From Gammaproteobacteria bacterium (GTDB taxonomy: Bacteria > Pseudomonadota > Gammaproteobacteria > Pseudomonadales > Azotimanducaceae), in NCBI GenBank assembly GCA_026706935.1, contig JAPOXV010000026.1, positions 1,269,721 through 1,333,720 of the forward strand: a stretch of DNA of 64,000 bases, written 5' to 3'. How positions within the stretch are numbered: position 1 is the first letter of the stretch; every line of letters starts with the position of its first letter. Of this stretch, positions 34,097-43,233 are shown one piece after another. The notes beneath the pieces were generated by a model, which saw only the letters and a program-made list of their open reading frames with translations, was not told the origin of the DNA and did not search any database. The position numbers and the translations under genes are program-made.

Positions 34097-34735
34097 ATGA
34101 ACGTCGTACTACTCGGACCCCCTGGCTCAGGCAAGGGGACGCAAGCGCAATTCATTGTTGACGAGTTTGGCATTCCTCAGATCTCCACGGGAGACATGCT
34201 TCGATCTGCGGTTTCATCTGGAACGGAATTGGGAATTGCGGCAAAAAAGGTCATGGATGCTGGGGAATTGGTATCCGACGACGTTATTTTGGGGTTGGTA
34301 GAAGAGCGCCTTCAGAAACCGGACTGTATCAAAGGCGCTCTATTCGACGGATTTCCACGAACATTACTTCAAGCTGAGGGGATGACTGAAATCGGTGTAG
34401 TAGTCGACGCCGTCGTTGAACTGGTTGTTTCCGATGATGTCGTTGTTGAACGTATTAGCGGGAGGCGCGTACATCAGCCAAGTGGACGGGTCTATCACCT
34501 AACGTTTCATCCGCCAAGAATCCCTGAGAAGGACGATGAAACAGGTGAGGAGTTAATTCAGAGACCGGACGACACAGAAGACACGGTTCGAGAGCGGTTA
34601 TCGATCTACTATCGTCAGACTGCGCCTTTGATCGATCACTATCGAAAGAGCTCAGCGAGTTATTTCAAGACCGATGGTACCGTCAGCGTAGAAGCAATTG
34701 GTGCTGCGATTAGAGACTTCCTACGAAATATCTGA
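34097..34735 (+). CDS. adk: adenylate kinase
   Basis: A 212-residue enzyme interconverting ATP + AMP and two ADP. The P-loop is [10 protein letters not shown] at residue 7. The AMP site includes ISTGDMLR and [11 protein letters not shown]. The LID segment ([20 protein letters not shown] to [15 protein letters not shown]) is the long form and lacks the zinc cysteines, as in other gammaproteobacteria. The length matches E. coli Adk. ATG at 34097 is preferred over the preceding TTG. It is convergent with moeA, with 9 bases between stops. Confidence 0.96.
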   Translation: MNVVLLGPPGSGKGTQAQFIVDEFGIPQISTGDMLRSAVSSGTELGIAAKKVMDAGELVSDDVILGLVEERLQKPDCIKGALFDGFPRTLLQAEGMTEIGVVVDAVVELVVSDDVVVERISGRRVHQPSGRVYHLTFHPPRIPEKDDETGEELIQRPDDTEDTVRERLSIYYRQTAPLIDHYRKSSASYFKTDGTVSVEAIGAAIRDFLRNI

Positions 34736-34744
34736 GGAGAGTCA

Positions 34745-35986
34745 CTAGCTCGAATTGTTGACAACGTGATGGGCTTCGCGAGCTAACAGTAGCACATCGA
34801 CAACCGCGCCTTTTTCAATCGAATCTGCGGATTCGGGAACCACAATCAGGCAATTCGCGCCTGCGAGCGTTGCTAATCGATTGGAGCTTTGATCACCGGT
34901 CGATCGTACACATAGAACGTCGCCACTTCGAGACAGAATGCCACGTTGGTATTCACGTCTTCCTCTTGAATGACGCAGTGTATTGGTCAATATCGCAGGC
35001 ATCGTCAGAGGTTCGAGTGCGCTGACTCCACTGAGTGCATCAACGGCTCTTGCCACGAACAGCAAGTAAGTAATAATCGTTGAAACGGGATTACCAGGTA
35101 AACCGAGAAATAGAGCATTCTCGATCCGTCCGACGGCAATAGGCTTTCCCGGTTTAAGCGCAACGTTCCAAAACGTCAACTCGCCGAGTTTTTGTATGAC
35201 TGGACGCAAGTAATCCGCATCGCCAACGGATACGCCTCCGCTGGTTACGATGAGGTCTACCTTATCGGACGTTTCAGCAATCGCTTCTTCGATCGCAACA
35301 GGATCGTCCGGCAATCGGCCTAAGTCCGCGATTTCAACAGGTTTTTCCTTAAGTAACTCAGTCAAGGCAGTGCGGTTCGAGTCATAGATCTGACCTTCAG
35401 ACAAAGGTTGCCCAGGATCCTGCAATTCGTCGCCGGTTGAGAATATCGCGACGCGTACCTGACGAACTACAGTTACGGACGCAACGCCACAAGCTGCTAG
35501 CCAGCTGACCTCAAATGCACCCAGTTTTGTGCCTTCACCAAGCAACAGTTCACCTTTCTTAACGTCGTGTCCGATCAGGCGTATGTTGTCCCCTGGCGAT
35601 GGTGTCTCTTTCAACGTTATTGTCGCGGCTTGCCGGGCCACGTCTTCCTGAAGCACGACGGCGTCGGCCCAATCTGGCACGACCGCCCCTGTGAATATCC
35701 GCACCGCTACTTGGTCCGTTGGACCATCTGCTTGGTACGGCGATCCCGCGAAGCTAGTTCCAACGACTCGAAAACTAGATCCTATTCCTCCGTGTGCTGA
35801 TGTCTTGATAGCGTAGCCGTCCATTGCAGAACTCGTGAACGGTGGAAGAGATATAGGGGCGATCACATCGTTGGCTAGTACACGTAGACTCGCTTGCGCG
35901 GTTGAGACCGTTTCGGTGTCTTTGATTGGCTGGATCGAGGAAGCGAGTCGAGTAACCGCATCGTCGATGCTTAGCATATCAGTCAT
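34745..35986 (-). CDS. moeA: molybdopterin molybdenumtransferase
   Basis: A 413-residue enzyme that inserts molybdate into adenylylated molybdopterin. Visible are PPFTSSAMDGYAI near residue 55, VRIFTGAVVPDWADAVVLQED, IFSTGDELQDPGQPLSEGQIYDSN and the MPT-binding TSGGVSVGDADYL. The start at 35986 gives an ATG that overlaps the divergent tsaB ATG within the four bases CATG; ATG at 35977 is an alternative, and a longer frame to 36043 would run inside tsaB. No other molybdenum cofactor or molybdoenzyme gene is in the window. Confidence 0.92.
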   Translation of the reverse strand: MTDMLSIDDAVTRLASSIQPIKDTETVSTAQASLRVLANDVIAPISLPPFTSSAMDGYAIKTSAHGGIGSSFRVVGTSFAGSPYQADGPTDQVAVRIFTGAVVPDWADAVVLQEDVARQAATITLKETPSPGDNIRLIGHDVKKGELLLGEGTKLGAFEVSWLAACGVASVTVVRQVRVAIFSTGDELQDPGQPLSEGQIYDSNRTALTELLKEKPVEIADLGRLPDDPVAIEEAIAETSDKVDLIVTSGGVSVGDADYLRPVIQKLGELTFWNVALKPGKPIAVGRIENALFLGLPGNPVSTIITYLLFVARAVDALSGVSALEPLTMPAILTNTLRHSRGRREYQRGILSRSGDVLCVRSTGDQSSNRLATLAGANCLIVVPESADSIEKGAVVDVLLLAREAHHVVNNSS

Positions 35987-36590
35987 GTCTGTTATTCTCG
36001 CGCTAGAAACGACCTCCGATGTATGTGCAGTAGCGTTGGGCACGGTCGAGAACTATGTAGTTGAGTCACACAGTGCTCCGAGACAGCATAACAGGCGTAT
36101 ATTGCCGATGGTGGACGCTTCCTGCACAAGTTTAGGCATTAGGCGCCAAGACATCGCTTGTGTCGCATTTTCTGCCGGTCCTGGCTCGTTCACCGGAGTA
36201 CGACTTGGTGCCGCGGTCGCACAAGGTATCGCCACCGGTACCGATGCAGAAATCTATCGTGCCCCTACGAGTCTCTGTATGGGTGAAGGACTCCGTCGAA
36301 CGGGCTTAGCGCTGGAGGAGTTTACAGTGCAACGGACTTCTCGTAGAGATTTGGTCTATGAAGCCCGATTGCATCATGACGGCACACAGTGTGGATTCGT
36401 TGTGACAGATCGGCTTGTGAAACGGGATGAGCTTGACGATGAATATCCAAGATTCCACGATTCGCAGGTTCCCCTCAGCGCATTCGATGTCCTATTGCTA
36501 GCTGCGCAGCGCAGAGACGAGTGGCAATCGCCAGTCAATGCGTTACCAATCTACGTTGAAGGCGATCATCCGTGGCAACCGACGCACTAA
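35985..36590 (+). CDS. tsaB: tRNA threonylcarbamoyladenosine synthesis protein TsaB
   Basis: A 201-residue ASKHA-fold protein that partners TsaD in making t6A37 on ANN-decoding tRNAs. The N-terminus VILALETTSDVCAVALG and the central AFSAGPGSFTGVRLGAAVAQGIA are the family signature. The C-terminal half is short compared with E. coli TsaB (231 residues). The start is set by homology at ATG 35985, although the frame is open to 35835. Its ATG shares two bases with the likely moeA start on the other strand. The rsmJ gene overlaps its 3' end by 19 bases. Confidence 0.9.
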   Translation: MSVILALETTSDVCAVALGTVENYVVESHSAPRQHNRRILPMVDASCTSLGIRRQDIACVAFSAGPGSFTGVRLGAAVAQGIATGTDAEIYRAPTSLCMGEGLRRTGLALEEFTVQRTSRRDLVYEARLHHDGTQCGFVVTDRLVKRDELDDEYPRFHDSQVPLSAFDVLLLAAQRRDEWQSPVNALPIYVEGDHPWQPTH

Positions 36591-37288
36591 GTTCGGAATG
36601 CGTAATTTATGGGGACGTTTCCGATACAAAATCCATCTCCCTCGCTAAAGCTCTGAACGTCAAGCTCGAATCGGACGAGAAAACACCTGACAGATGGCAT
36701 TTGGTCATCACAAGTGGGCGACTTGAACTCGTGGGTGAAGGCGGTGTTCGTCTCACGCTCAGTGAAAGTGAGATCGAGCGGAGGCTTAAAGGTTTTGTAC
36801 GTAGTGGATTAGCAAGAGCGTGTGGTGTGTCTCGAATGCCTCGAGTTCTCGACGCACTGAGCGGTTGGGGGACCGACGGCGTAACGATGGCAGCGTTCGG
36901 ATGTCGGGTGGTTTGTTGTGAGGTGATACCCATGGTAGCGACATTAAATCGCGCACGGGCATTAAACATTGCGCCAGAAACGCACTACATCTATGGCGAT
37001 GCGGTTGAATTCATGAGACTTGGCAGTCACGAATTCGACGTCATCTATCTCGACGATATGTTTCCGCCGCATCCGAAGCGTGCACGACCATCGAAATCGT
37101 TACAGATTCTCAGCGAGTTAGCTGCAGACTGCGATATCGGCGGTGTACTTGATACAGCACTTGAGGTTTCTAAAGATCGGGTTGTCGTGAAGAGGAGACG
37201 CAACCAGTCACCAGAGCGCAACGATCCTGCGTGGTCGATAGAGGGCAAAACCGTACGTTTTGATGTCTATCGAACATCCTCGATTTGA
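36572..37288 (+). CDS. rsmJ: 16S rRNA (guanine(1516)-N(2))-methyltransferase
   Basis: A 238-residue SAM-dependent methyltransferase resembling RsmJ (YhiQ). The SAM region is MPRVLDALSGWGTDGVTMAAFGCRV near residue 90, where E. coli has VVDATAGLGRD, and the catalytic motif is VIYLDDMFPPHPKRARPSKS near residue 158. The C-terminal RVVVKRRR is also conserved. The start is GTG at 36572, preceded by GAAGG and inside the end of tsaB. The last 22 bases overlap the convergent plsB gene. Divergence from E. coli leaves some doubt about the exact methylated base. Confidence 0.85.
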   Translation: MATDALSSECVIYGDVSDTKSISLAKALNVKLESDEKTPDRWHLVITSGRLELVGEGGVRLTLSESEIERRLKGFVRSGLARACGVSRMPRVLDALSGWGTDGVTMAAFGCRVVCCEVIPMVATLNRARALNIAPETHYIYGDAVEFMRLGSHEFDVIYLDDMFPPHPKRARPSKSLQILSELAADCDIGGVLDTALEVSKDRVVVKRRRNQSPERNDPAWSIEGKTVRFDVYRTSSI

Positions 37289-39603
37289 CGCTGTAATCGA
37301 TGTTGAAAAGCGCTGTCGACGCCTACCGAGGAGCGGCGTTGAATCACAATCAAAGTTGGCGAGGGGGCTAGTTTTTGCTCGGCGTCTATCAGGATCAAGT
37401 CTGATTTGATCAACTGTTCGAGGAATGATTCGAAAAATCGATTGTCGAAACCGAGTGTCGCGCCTTTCTTTCTATCGTCGATTATCAGATGATTCAGAGC
37501 GACTGATCGGTCAACCAGTTCATTAGGTGTCAGAGTGTGAGGTTCGTGCTCGATTACGTACGTAATCAATACATACATGCACTCGAGGACCGGCATGATG
37601 AGGTTCCTGAGTCCTTGTAGTTCGGAATCGAATCCAGAGGTGGTATCCGACACCGCAACTTGCCTTTGCTCGTCTTCGCGGATCAGACCAGCGTTTCTGA
37701 AATGTGTCAACCAACGTTTGATCGACCGGAGGTCGCTAGGGAATTTCATGACCGCAGCGACATGCGGTAGTAGTCCTGCTACTTGGCGGACGAGTTCTAG
37801 CTTCGTTGTTGGTTCATGCTGATTCAGGAGAACCACAGCAACAATGGAAGGTGTTGCCAAGGTATGTAATGTGTTGTTCCGGAACCACGCGAGGTTAGCT
37901 AGCGTTTCGTTGGTGATGATGATTTTCTCGCCGTCACGTTCAAACATGCCGAGCTCACCCACATGTTTTACGAGATCTCTCGCGCTGTCCGGCGCAACCG
38001 TAAAGTCATGTTTTAGCGACTCAACACGAACTAACCCTCGCAAGAAGTCGATTCGATCGGCGAGTCGCTGAGCAGAGATGGAACTAGCACCGAAGCTAAA
38101 TATCGCTGATGCGACGAGGTTGCTCGGACTGAGGATTGCATTGTCATTGATTGCGTACGAGATACGAGACGCAACCAATTCAACCGACCTAGAAGCACCG
38201 TCTACCTCGTCGACTAGCTCGCTGAGTTCAAGTGGTTTACCAAGTGAAACCTGAATCATGCCCAGATGCTGACGGAGCAACTTAACGGCACTGAATGCGT
38301 CCCTCAAGTTCTCACTTTGCTTCGAAGCACCAAGTAACTCCGCTCGGTAACTCTCGCTTTCTATCAGTCGCTCGTATGAAATGTAGACAGGCACGAACGC
38401 AACGGGTCGATCGGGAACTTGATGCTGCAATTCCATGATCATGCTGAGTAATCCAAGTCGAGGTTCAAGCATCCAACCTGGTCGACTGCGAGTGCCTTCT
38501 ATGAAGAACTCGATTGAATGCCCGTTTTGGAGCAGGAAAGTTAGATAGTCTGCGAGTAACGCTCGATACGCTGGATCATCGCGAAAACTTCGTCGCATGA
38601 AAAACGCGCCGCACCTTCTCAAGAGGCCGCCTATTACAGGAAGGTTCAGGTTATCGCCAGCCGCGATATACGGGATTGCGATACCTTCGGTGAACAGCAT
38701 GTAACTAAGGATCAGGTAGTCAATGTGAGAACGATGGTTAGGTACATACACGATAGTGTGTGTGGAGGCGATATCGAATGTACGTCGTGCATTTAGTAAC
38801 TCGACTTGGTCGTATACCCGTCGCCAAAATATGTCGAGAATGCTCTTGAGTGTGCGCATCGCGGGGTAGGACATATTCGAGACCAATCGATTTGCCATCC
38901 GACGACGCTCAACAATCAGCTTTCGATCATTCTGCCCTTGAGATGCGAGCGCGCGTACGAGCGATCGTCGCGTTACTAGAGCTGGTCCGAGCGTCGCAAC
39001 GCGTGCAGCCTTGAACGTGGTTCTAAGAATTCGAGCAATATGGCGAAGATTCTGCGGCATGGAACGACTTGCGACCGTTGCCGCTCGCCAATCGATGGCA
39101 GGATGAATGCCGACGAGTACGTCAGACCTGGCGAATACGACGCCGAGAACACGACGCAAACCACTTGACGTGCGCCATTCCTCTGATACGACGCGACGCG
39201 CGATAGAGCCCTCCTTCTCGCCGATGCGACCCCAGTAGATGCTGACAGGCAGCAACATCACCGGCGGTGCTTCGTCTGATATCAGACGCGTCTGAATTCG
39301 TTGCATACGTTCGGAGAAACGGTACATCGTGACTTTACCGCGAGCGCCAACGGCGCGAAAGAGAAAGAAGAACCGTTTTTCTTCTTCGAGCTCTTCGTAT
39401 CCAACGAGAGGATTTTTCAAGCCGAGCTGTGAAATAACCAGATCGAGCAAAATCAGATCGAACAGCGAGCGTCGCTCGAGTACATACACGAGCTGATCTG
39501 ATCGAGTGTCTACAGTACCGGTGACGACAGGACGTACAGCAAGTCGCAAGGTGCTACGTAGGAATCTGTAGCTAAGTCGCTTGAAGAAACTCCAAGCGGT
39601 CAG
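37267..39603 (-). CDS. plsB: glycerol-3-phosphate 1-O-acyltransferase
   Basis: A membrane enzyme putting the first acyl chain on glycerol-3-phosphate. The acyltransferase blocks are VYVPNHRSHIDYLILSYML (HX4D), GAFFMRRSFRDDPAYRALL, SIEFFIEGTRSRPGWML and RPVAFVPVYISYERLIES. With the CTG start it has 778 residues against 807 in E. coli. The first ordinary start, TTG at 39549, would remove the segment WSFFKRLSYRFLRSTL, which aligns with the E. coli N-terminus. An in-frame stop lies just upstream, leaving CTG at 39603 as the only start that keeps it. That CTG overlaps the gspD stop by 4 bases and has AAGGG 9 bases before it. Confidence 0.93.
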   Translation of the reverse strand: MTAWSFFKRLSYRFLRSTLRLAVRPVVTGTVDTRSDQLVYVLERRSLFDLILLDLVISQLGLKNPLVGYEELEEEKRFFFLFRAVGARGKVTMYRFSERMQRIQTRLISDEAPPVMLLPVSIYWGRIGEKEGSIARRVVSEEWRTSSGLRRVLGVVFARSDVLVGIHPAIDWRAATVASRSMPQNLRHIARILRTTFKAARVATLGPALVTRRSLVRALASQGQNDRKLIVERRRMANRLVSNMSYPAMRTLKSILDIFWRRVYDQVELLNARRTFDIASTHTIVYVPNHRSHIDYLILSYMLFTEGIAIPYIAAGDNLNLPVIGGLLRRCGAFFMRRSFRDDPAYRALLADYLTFLLQNGHSIEFFIEGTRSRPGWMLEPRLGLLSMIMELQHQVPDRPVAFVPVYISYERLIESESYRAELLGASKQSENLRDAFSAVKLLRQHLGMIQVSLGKPLELSELVDEVDGASRSVELVASRISYAINDNAILSPSNLVASAIFSFGASSISAQRLADRIDFLRGLVRVESLKHDFTVAPDSARDLVKHVGELGMFERDGEKIIITNETLANLAWFRNNTLHTLATPSIVAVVLLNQHEPTTKLELVRQVAGLLPHVAAVMKFPSDLRSIKRWLTHFRNAGLIREDEQRQVAVSDTTSGFDSELQGLRNLIMPVLECMYVLITYVIEHEPHTLTPNELVDRSVALNHLIIDDRKKGATLGFDNRFFESFLEQLIKSDLILIDAEQKLAPSPTLIVIQRRSSVGVDSAFQHRLQRQIEDVR

Positions 39604-41504
39604 TTCTTGTCGCCCTTGAACAGGTCATCGATAGCGGGTTGGGATTGTTCCCGCCCGTCGATGGTGACCTCCCAATATTCTTGAAACTTCCGAGCCGTTA
39701 CGGACCCTGCGTCCTCTGCATCCGACATCACGGTCGGTCGCAAGAAAATGAGAAGCATCGTGCGACCGTTGGTGCGATTTTCAGACCGGAATAAACGTCC
39801 GAGCAACGGCACGTTTCCTAGAACCGGTACGCGTCTCTCCGTAATTCGGTCTTCCGTTCGAATCAATCCACCCAAAACGATCGTCTGTTTGTTTTCGGCG
39901 ACTACGAAGGTTGTAAGTTCTCGCTTATTTGTAACGATATCGGCTAATCCTGCGTCTCCGATGCTTAGACCAGTATCTTGAATCGCGTCAATGATCGCTT
40001 TGATCTCCATTCGGACTGACAAATCCTCGTGGATTGACGGTGTAACAGACAGTTCTGTACCTATGTCGTTTCGACTCGTTGGTCGTATACCCGTAAGACT
40101 CTGTTCATTGGGAAATATGAGATTGCCAGAACGGAACGGTACGTTTTGCCCGACGAAAATCCTGCTTTCCTCGTTATTCAAAGCAACGACACTCGGCGTC
40201 GATAACAGATTTGCATAAGTCGTTGTTGCCAACGCATTGATGATTGCCCCAAACGAAATCCCGTCCGGATCGAGCTGGGATATTGCGATTGTCGGCGAGC
40301 TTAGCGCGCCAATCACCTCTACCGGATTAACACCATCGGTCGTATTCGTAACACCCAATCGTGTCATAAGCGCGGATAGCACACCGTTCAGAGATGTCGA
40401 GAACGCGGGTACCCTATTGCCATCTTCTTCAGCTGCGGCAAACTCGACACCGGAACTCGATACGTCGGAAAGATCCACTTCAACGATGGCTGCTTCGATG
40501 AGTACTTGAGTTCGTCGTTGATCTAGATCTTCGATCAAGGCGGCGATTCGTTGCATATTGGCTGGGTTTGCCTTGACGACGACAGCGTTCAGCGATTCGT
40601 CAGCAACGATTCGAGTTACATGATCACCAACGGCAGCAGTGTCCGATGTTGTTGCGTCTTCGACGACAATCTCACCAACGATTTTCGCGACCTCCGTCGC
40701 TACGCTCTGACCGAGTCTGAAGACACGTGTGTTTATTTCGTTTTCACTCGGTTGATCAATCAGGTCGATTGCCTGAAGTGCACCCATTAACGCTGATTCA
40801 CTACCACGTAATAACAGCGTGTTGTTTCGATTGTTGCCGATGATGTTCAATGTCTCACCATCGTCGAGAAGGGTATCGAGTAACTCAACAACCTCCGTGT
40901 TTAGTGTGTGTTCAAGACTTACGACGACGGTTTTCTGAATAGCGGCGCTCTTGAGCTGCTCAACAACGCGCAACATCGCGTCAACATTGTTCTTCCTGTC
41001 CGAAATTAACACTGCGTTACTTTCCGCGATAGCAGAAAACTGCGCATGCTGAGGAGCGAGTTGCCGCAAAGACTTCACGATTTCGGCAGGATCAAGATGA
41101 CCTGCGTCAAGCACATGGGTCACCCATAGATCGCCACTTTCCTCATCATCTATGCCAGTCTTCGCACCCCCTAGCGTCCGTGCCCGCGACGATTGGATGA
41201 CTTCAACGATATTGCCGCTCTCAATAACGCTGAATTCTTGGATTTTCAGCACACTCAGTAAAAGTTCATAAACGCCATCTTGCGATAACTCAGTGTCGCT
41301 GATAATCGATGCTGTGCCTTTAACGCGCGGATCGACTACGAATGTCTTGCCAGTTATCGTAGCTACTTCCTCAATGAAACTGGCGATCTCGACGTCTTTG
41401 ACGTTGATTTTCCAAGGACCGTTCTGTGCACGAATGTCGCTGGTCCAAGTGAATATCACGAGGAAAAACAGCACGCGGCAAATCTGCCCCCACAGTCGAT
41501 TCAT
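39600..41504 (-). CDS. gspD: type II secretion system secretin GspD
   Basis: A 634-residue outer-membrane secretin with signal peptide. The N0 domain starts WKINVKDVEIASFIEEVATITGKTFVVD. N1-N3 domains follow (for example VLKIQEFSVIESGNIVEVI, TVVVSLEHTLNTEVVELLD). The C-terminal secretin core contains VGQNVPFRSG and TTFVVAENKQTIVLGGLIR near residue 550, and the S-domain tail is short. It forms the outer-membrane pore of the T2SS. It overlaps gspC by 4 bases (ATGA) and plsB by 4. Only gspN, gspC and gspD are present; the E-to-M genes must lie elsewhere. Confidence 0.95.
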   Translation of the reverse strand: MNRLWGQICRVLFFLVIFTWTSDIRAQNGPWKINVKDVEIASFIEEVATITGKTFVVDPRVKGTASIISDTELSQDGVYELLLSVLKIQEFSVIESGNIVEVIQSSRARTLGGAKTGIDDEESGDLWVTHVLDAGHLDPAEIVKSLRQLAPQHAQFSAIAESNAVLISDRKNNVDAMLRVVEQLKSAAIQKTVVVSLEHTLNTEVVELLDTLLDDGETLNIIGNNRNNTLLLRGSESALMGALQAIDLIDQPSENEINTRVFRLGQSVATEVAKIVGEIVVEDATTSDTAAVGDHVTRIVADESLNAVVVKANPANMQRIAALIEDLDQRRTQVLIEAAIVEVDLSDVSSSGVEFAAAEEDGNRVPAFSTSLNGVLSALMTRLGVTNTTDGVNPVEVIGALSSPTIAISQLDPDGISFGAIINALATTTYANLLSTPSVVALNNEESRIFVGQNVPFRSGNLIFPNEQSLTGIRPTSRNDIGTELSVTPSIHEDLSVRMEIKAIIDAIQDTGLSIGDAGLADIVTNKRELTTFVVAENKQTIVLGGLIRTEDRITERRVPVLGNVPLLGRLFRSENRTNGRTMLLIFLRPTVMSDAEDAGSVTARKFQEYWEVTIDGREQSQPAIDDLFKGDKN

Positions 41505-42403
41505 TGGATCGGTACCGTTAGGTAGAACGTGCGGTTCGCACGTTTGATTCCAAGTCGCGCCGTACTTGAATCACGTACTTGCTCGATGAGTTTTTCGTCA
41601 CTACGTAGTTCGTCGAGTGAATGACCGTTCACTGTAAGGACGACGTCGCCAGGCTGCATGCCAAGACGCGTAAGAGGAGATGTCCCAGACGAATCGGCGA
41701 TCGCGAGCATTGACCCTTCTCCAGTCTGGATTTCGGTCAAACCAAGTGTTTTCAACTCGTCGATAGCTGCTTCCTGCAAATGTTTTGGGTCGAAATTGCG
41801 AATACTCGGCGCCTGCAATAGCGGCGTTTGAACAGGGCTAGTTGATGGTTGAGTTCGGTTACTGGGATTGCTGGTCACGCGTCGAGGCGGCTCCGAGAAA
41901 ACGCGATCGATTTCAAACGTCAGCAATTCGTGCTCGCCAGCTCTCGATATCACAACGAAACGTGGATGAATCTCCGCTATCTCCGCGAAGCTTGCTACGG
42001 TATCACCTACACGGTATTCTCGAGCGATTCCGCGACTATCTCGATTAGAGATAAAAGCTGTTGAATGCGATCGATCGTCGCTCGCGACAAACGTACCTTC
42101 CAAGGTCAAATTGAGGGTTGTTTCTTGGAGGTTTTCTAACGAAGGTTGATTCTGAGCCAGATCGCTCGTACCGAACAATTCGGTGGCGAGAATGCTTGCA
42201 GTATTTACCTTTCGTACTTGTGGGTCGGTGCTCTGTGTGAACATCGACGCGTCGCTCCGGTCCGTTGGACCTACTACAAAATACCAGATTGCATCTGCCG
42301 CAACAAATAACACAGCACCGATGCAAGCGAGACGAATAAACCAAGCTAACGTCGAAATCAGACCGACGCTAGTGAGTCGCGTCACAAACCCGATGTTCCT
42401 CAT
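41501..42403 (-). CDS. gspC: type II secretion system protein GspC
   Basis: A 300-residue inner-membrane protein with one N-terminal helix (residues about 14-40), a periplasmic homology region (LNLTLEGTFVASDDRSHSTA to YRVGDTVASFAEIAEIHPRFVVI), a Pro/Thr/Gln-rich linker and a C-terminal PDZ domain (LGMQPGDVVLTVNGHSLDELRS). GspC links the inner-membrane platform to the GspD secretin. It is 3 bases after gspN and overlaps gspD by 4 bases. Confidence 0.92.
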   Translation of the reverse strand: MRNIGFVTRLTSVGLISTLAWFIRLACIGAVLFVAADAIWYFVVGPTDRSDASMFTQSTDPQVRKVNTASILATELFGTSDLAQNQPSLENLQETTLNLTLEGTFVASDDRSHSTAFISNRDSRGIAREYRVGDTVASFAEIAEIHPRFVVISRAGEHELLTFEIDRVFSEPPRRVTSNPSNRTQPSTSPVQTPLLQAPSIRNFDPKHLQEAAIDELKTLGLTEIQTGEGSMLAIADSSGTSPLTRLGMQPGDVVLTVNGHSLDELRSDEKLIEQVRDSSTARLGIKRANRTFYLTVPIQ

Positions 42404-42406
42404 GGT

Positions 42407-43138
42407 TTAGAAGATCTTCTGCGACACTTCAAAAAGGAAGTCAGCGTCCTGCATCAGGTAGTTCGAAGGTACGTTCGCAAATTCTAGGAATGCTGGGAGC
42501 GCTCGAAGATGCAACCAACCGCTTGCCGGGTCGAATCGAAATAGCAGTACCGGTTCACCCGATCGCTGTCTTCGGACGTTCATCTGAATGAAATCTTCAT
42601 CTAATGAGAGCGTTCCATGGACAGGCTCCAAAATCACTTCATGCATTACGTTAGCCAATTTAAAACGGACAGGACCTCCATTCCAGGTTAATTCCCCCGT
42701 CACAGCTTCCACGAGATTCTCGTTATTTAGTCTTAATTTGACATCATCAACGGCGAGTACTCCTGACAATCGCATATCGTAGTCAACTATATATACGTTT
42801 AGTAAACGACTCCCAATAGTGCCAGATAGAAAGACCTCGTGGCCGTTGAATCCAGACACACTGGCACCCGTGAGCGCCAATTCTTCTCGTTCAAGTGTGA
42901 GATCAACTGTCAACGATCCCTTGATCAGTTCTACGGGTCTAACTCGCCACGTTAGCGTGCCGACTTGCTGAGTGTTGAGCGAGGTCTCGACGCTTCCACG
43001 CCATAAAGTGCCTTGTGTTCGTTCGATCCTTAAGTGAGGTACGTCCAGAAACTGTGGAATAAGGGCAGCGGGCGCTATCACAATCAAGGTAATAAGAAAT
43101 GCCAAAGCGCCGACAACCCATGCTGACCGTCTTAGCAT
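42407..43138 (-). CDS. gspN: type II secretion system protein GspN
   Basis: A 243-residue bitopic inner-membrane protein with an N-terminal helix (WVVGALAFLITLIVIAPAALI) and the diagnostic periplasmic stretch LRIERTQGTLWRGSVE followed by WRVRPVELIKGSLTVDLTLE. GspN is an accessory T2SS component found with some systems. It is the first gene of the N-C-D series, so it sets the transcript that continues through gspC and gspD, probably into plsB. Confidence 0.9.
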   Translation of the reverse strand: MLRRSAWVVGALAFLITLIVIAPAALIPQFLDVPHLRIERTQGTLWRGSVETSLNTQQVGTLTWRVRPVELIKGSLTVDLTLEREELALTGASVSGFNGHEVFLSGTIGSRLLNVYIVDYDMRLSGVLAVDDVKLRLNNENLVEAVTGELTWNGGPVRFKLANVMHEVILEPVHGTLSLDEDFIQMNVRRQRSGEPVLLFRFDPASGWLHLRALPAFLEFANVPSNYLMQDADFLFEVSQKIF

Positions 43139-43233
43139 GTAAATATTCGTTGACTATGCAGAGATTGGGACGCGAGGGCAGGAAAATTGTCAGACAGTTC
43201 TTGAACTCAACGTTCGAAACGAGAATTCGTGGG

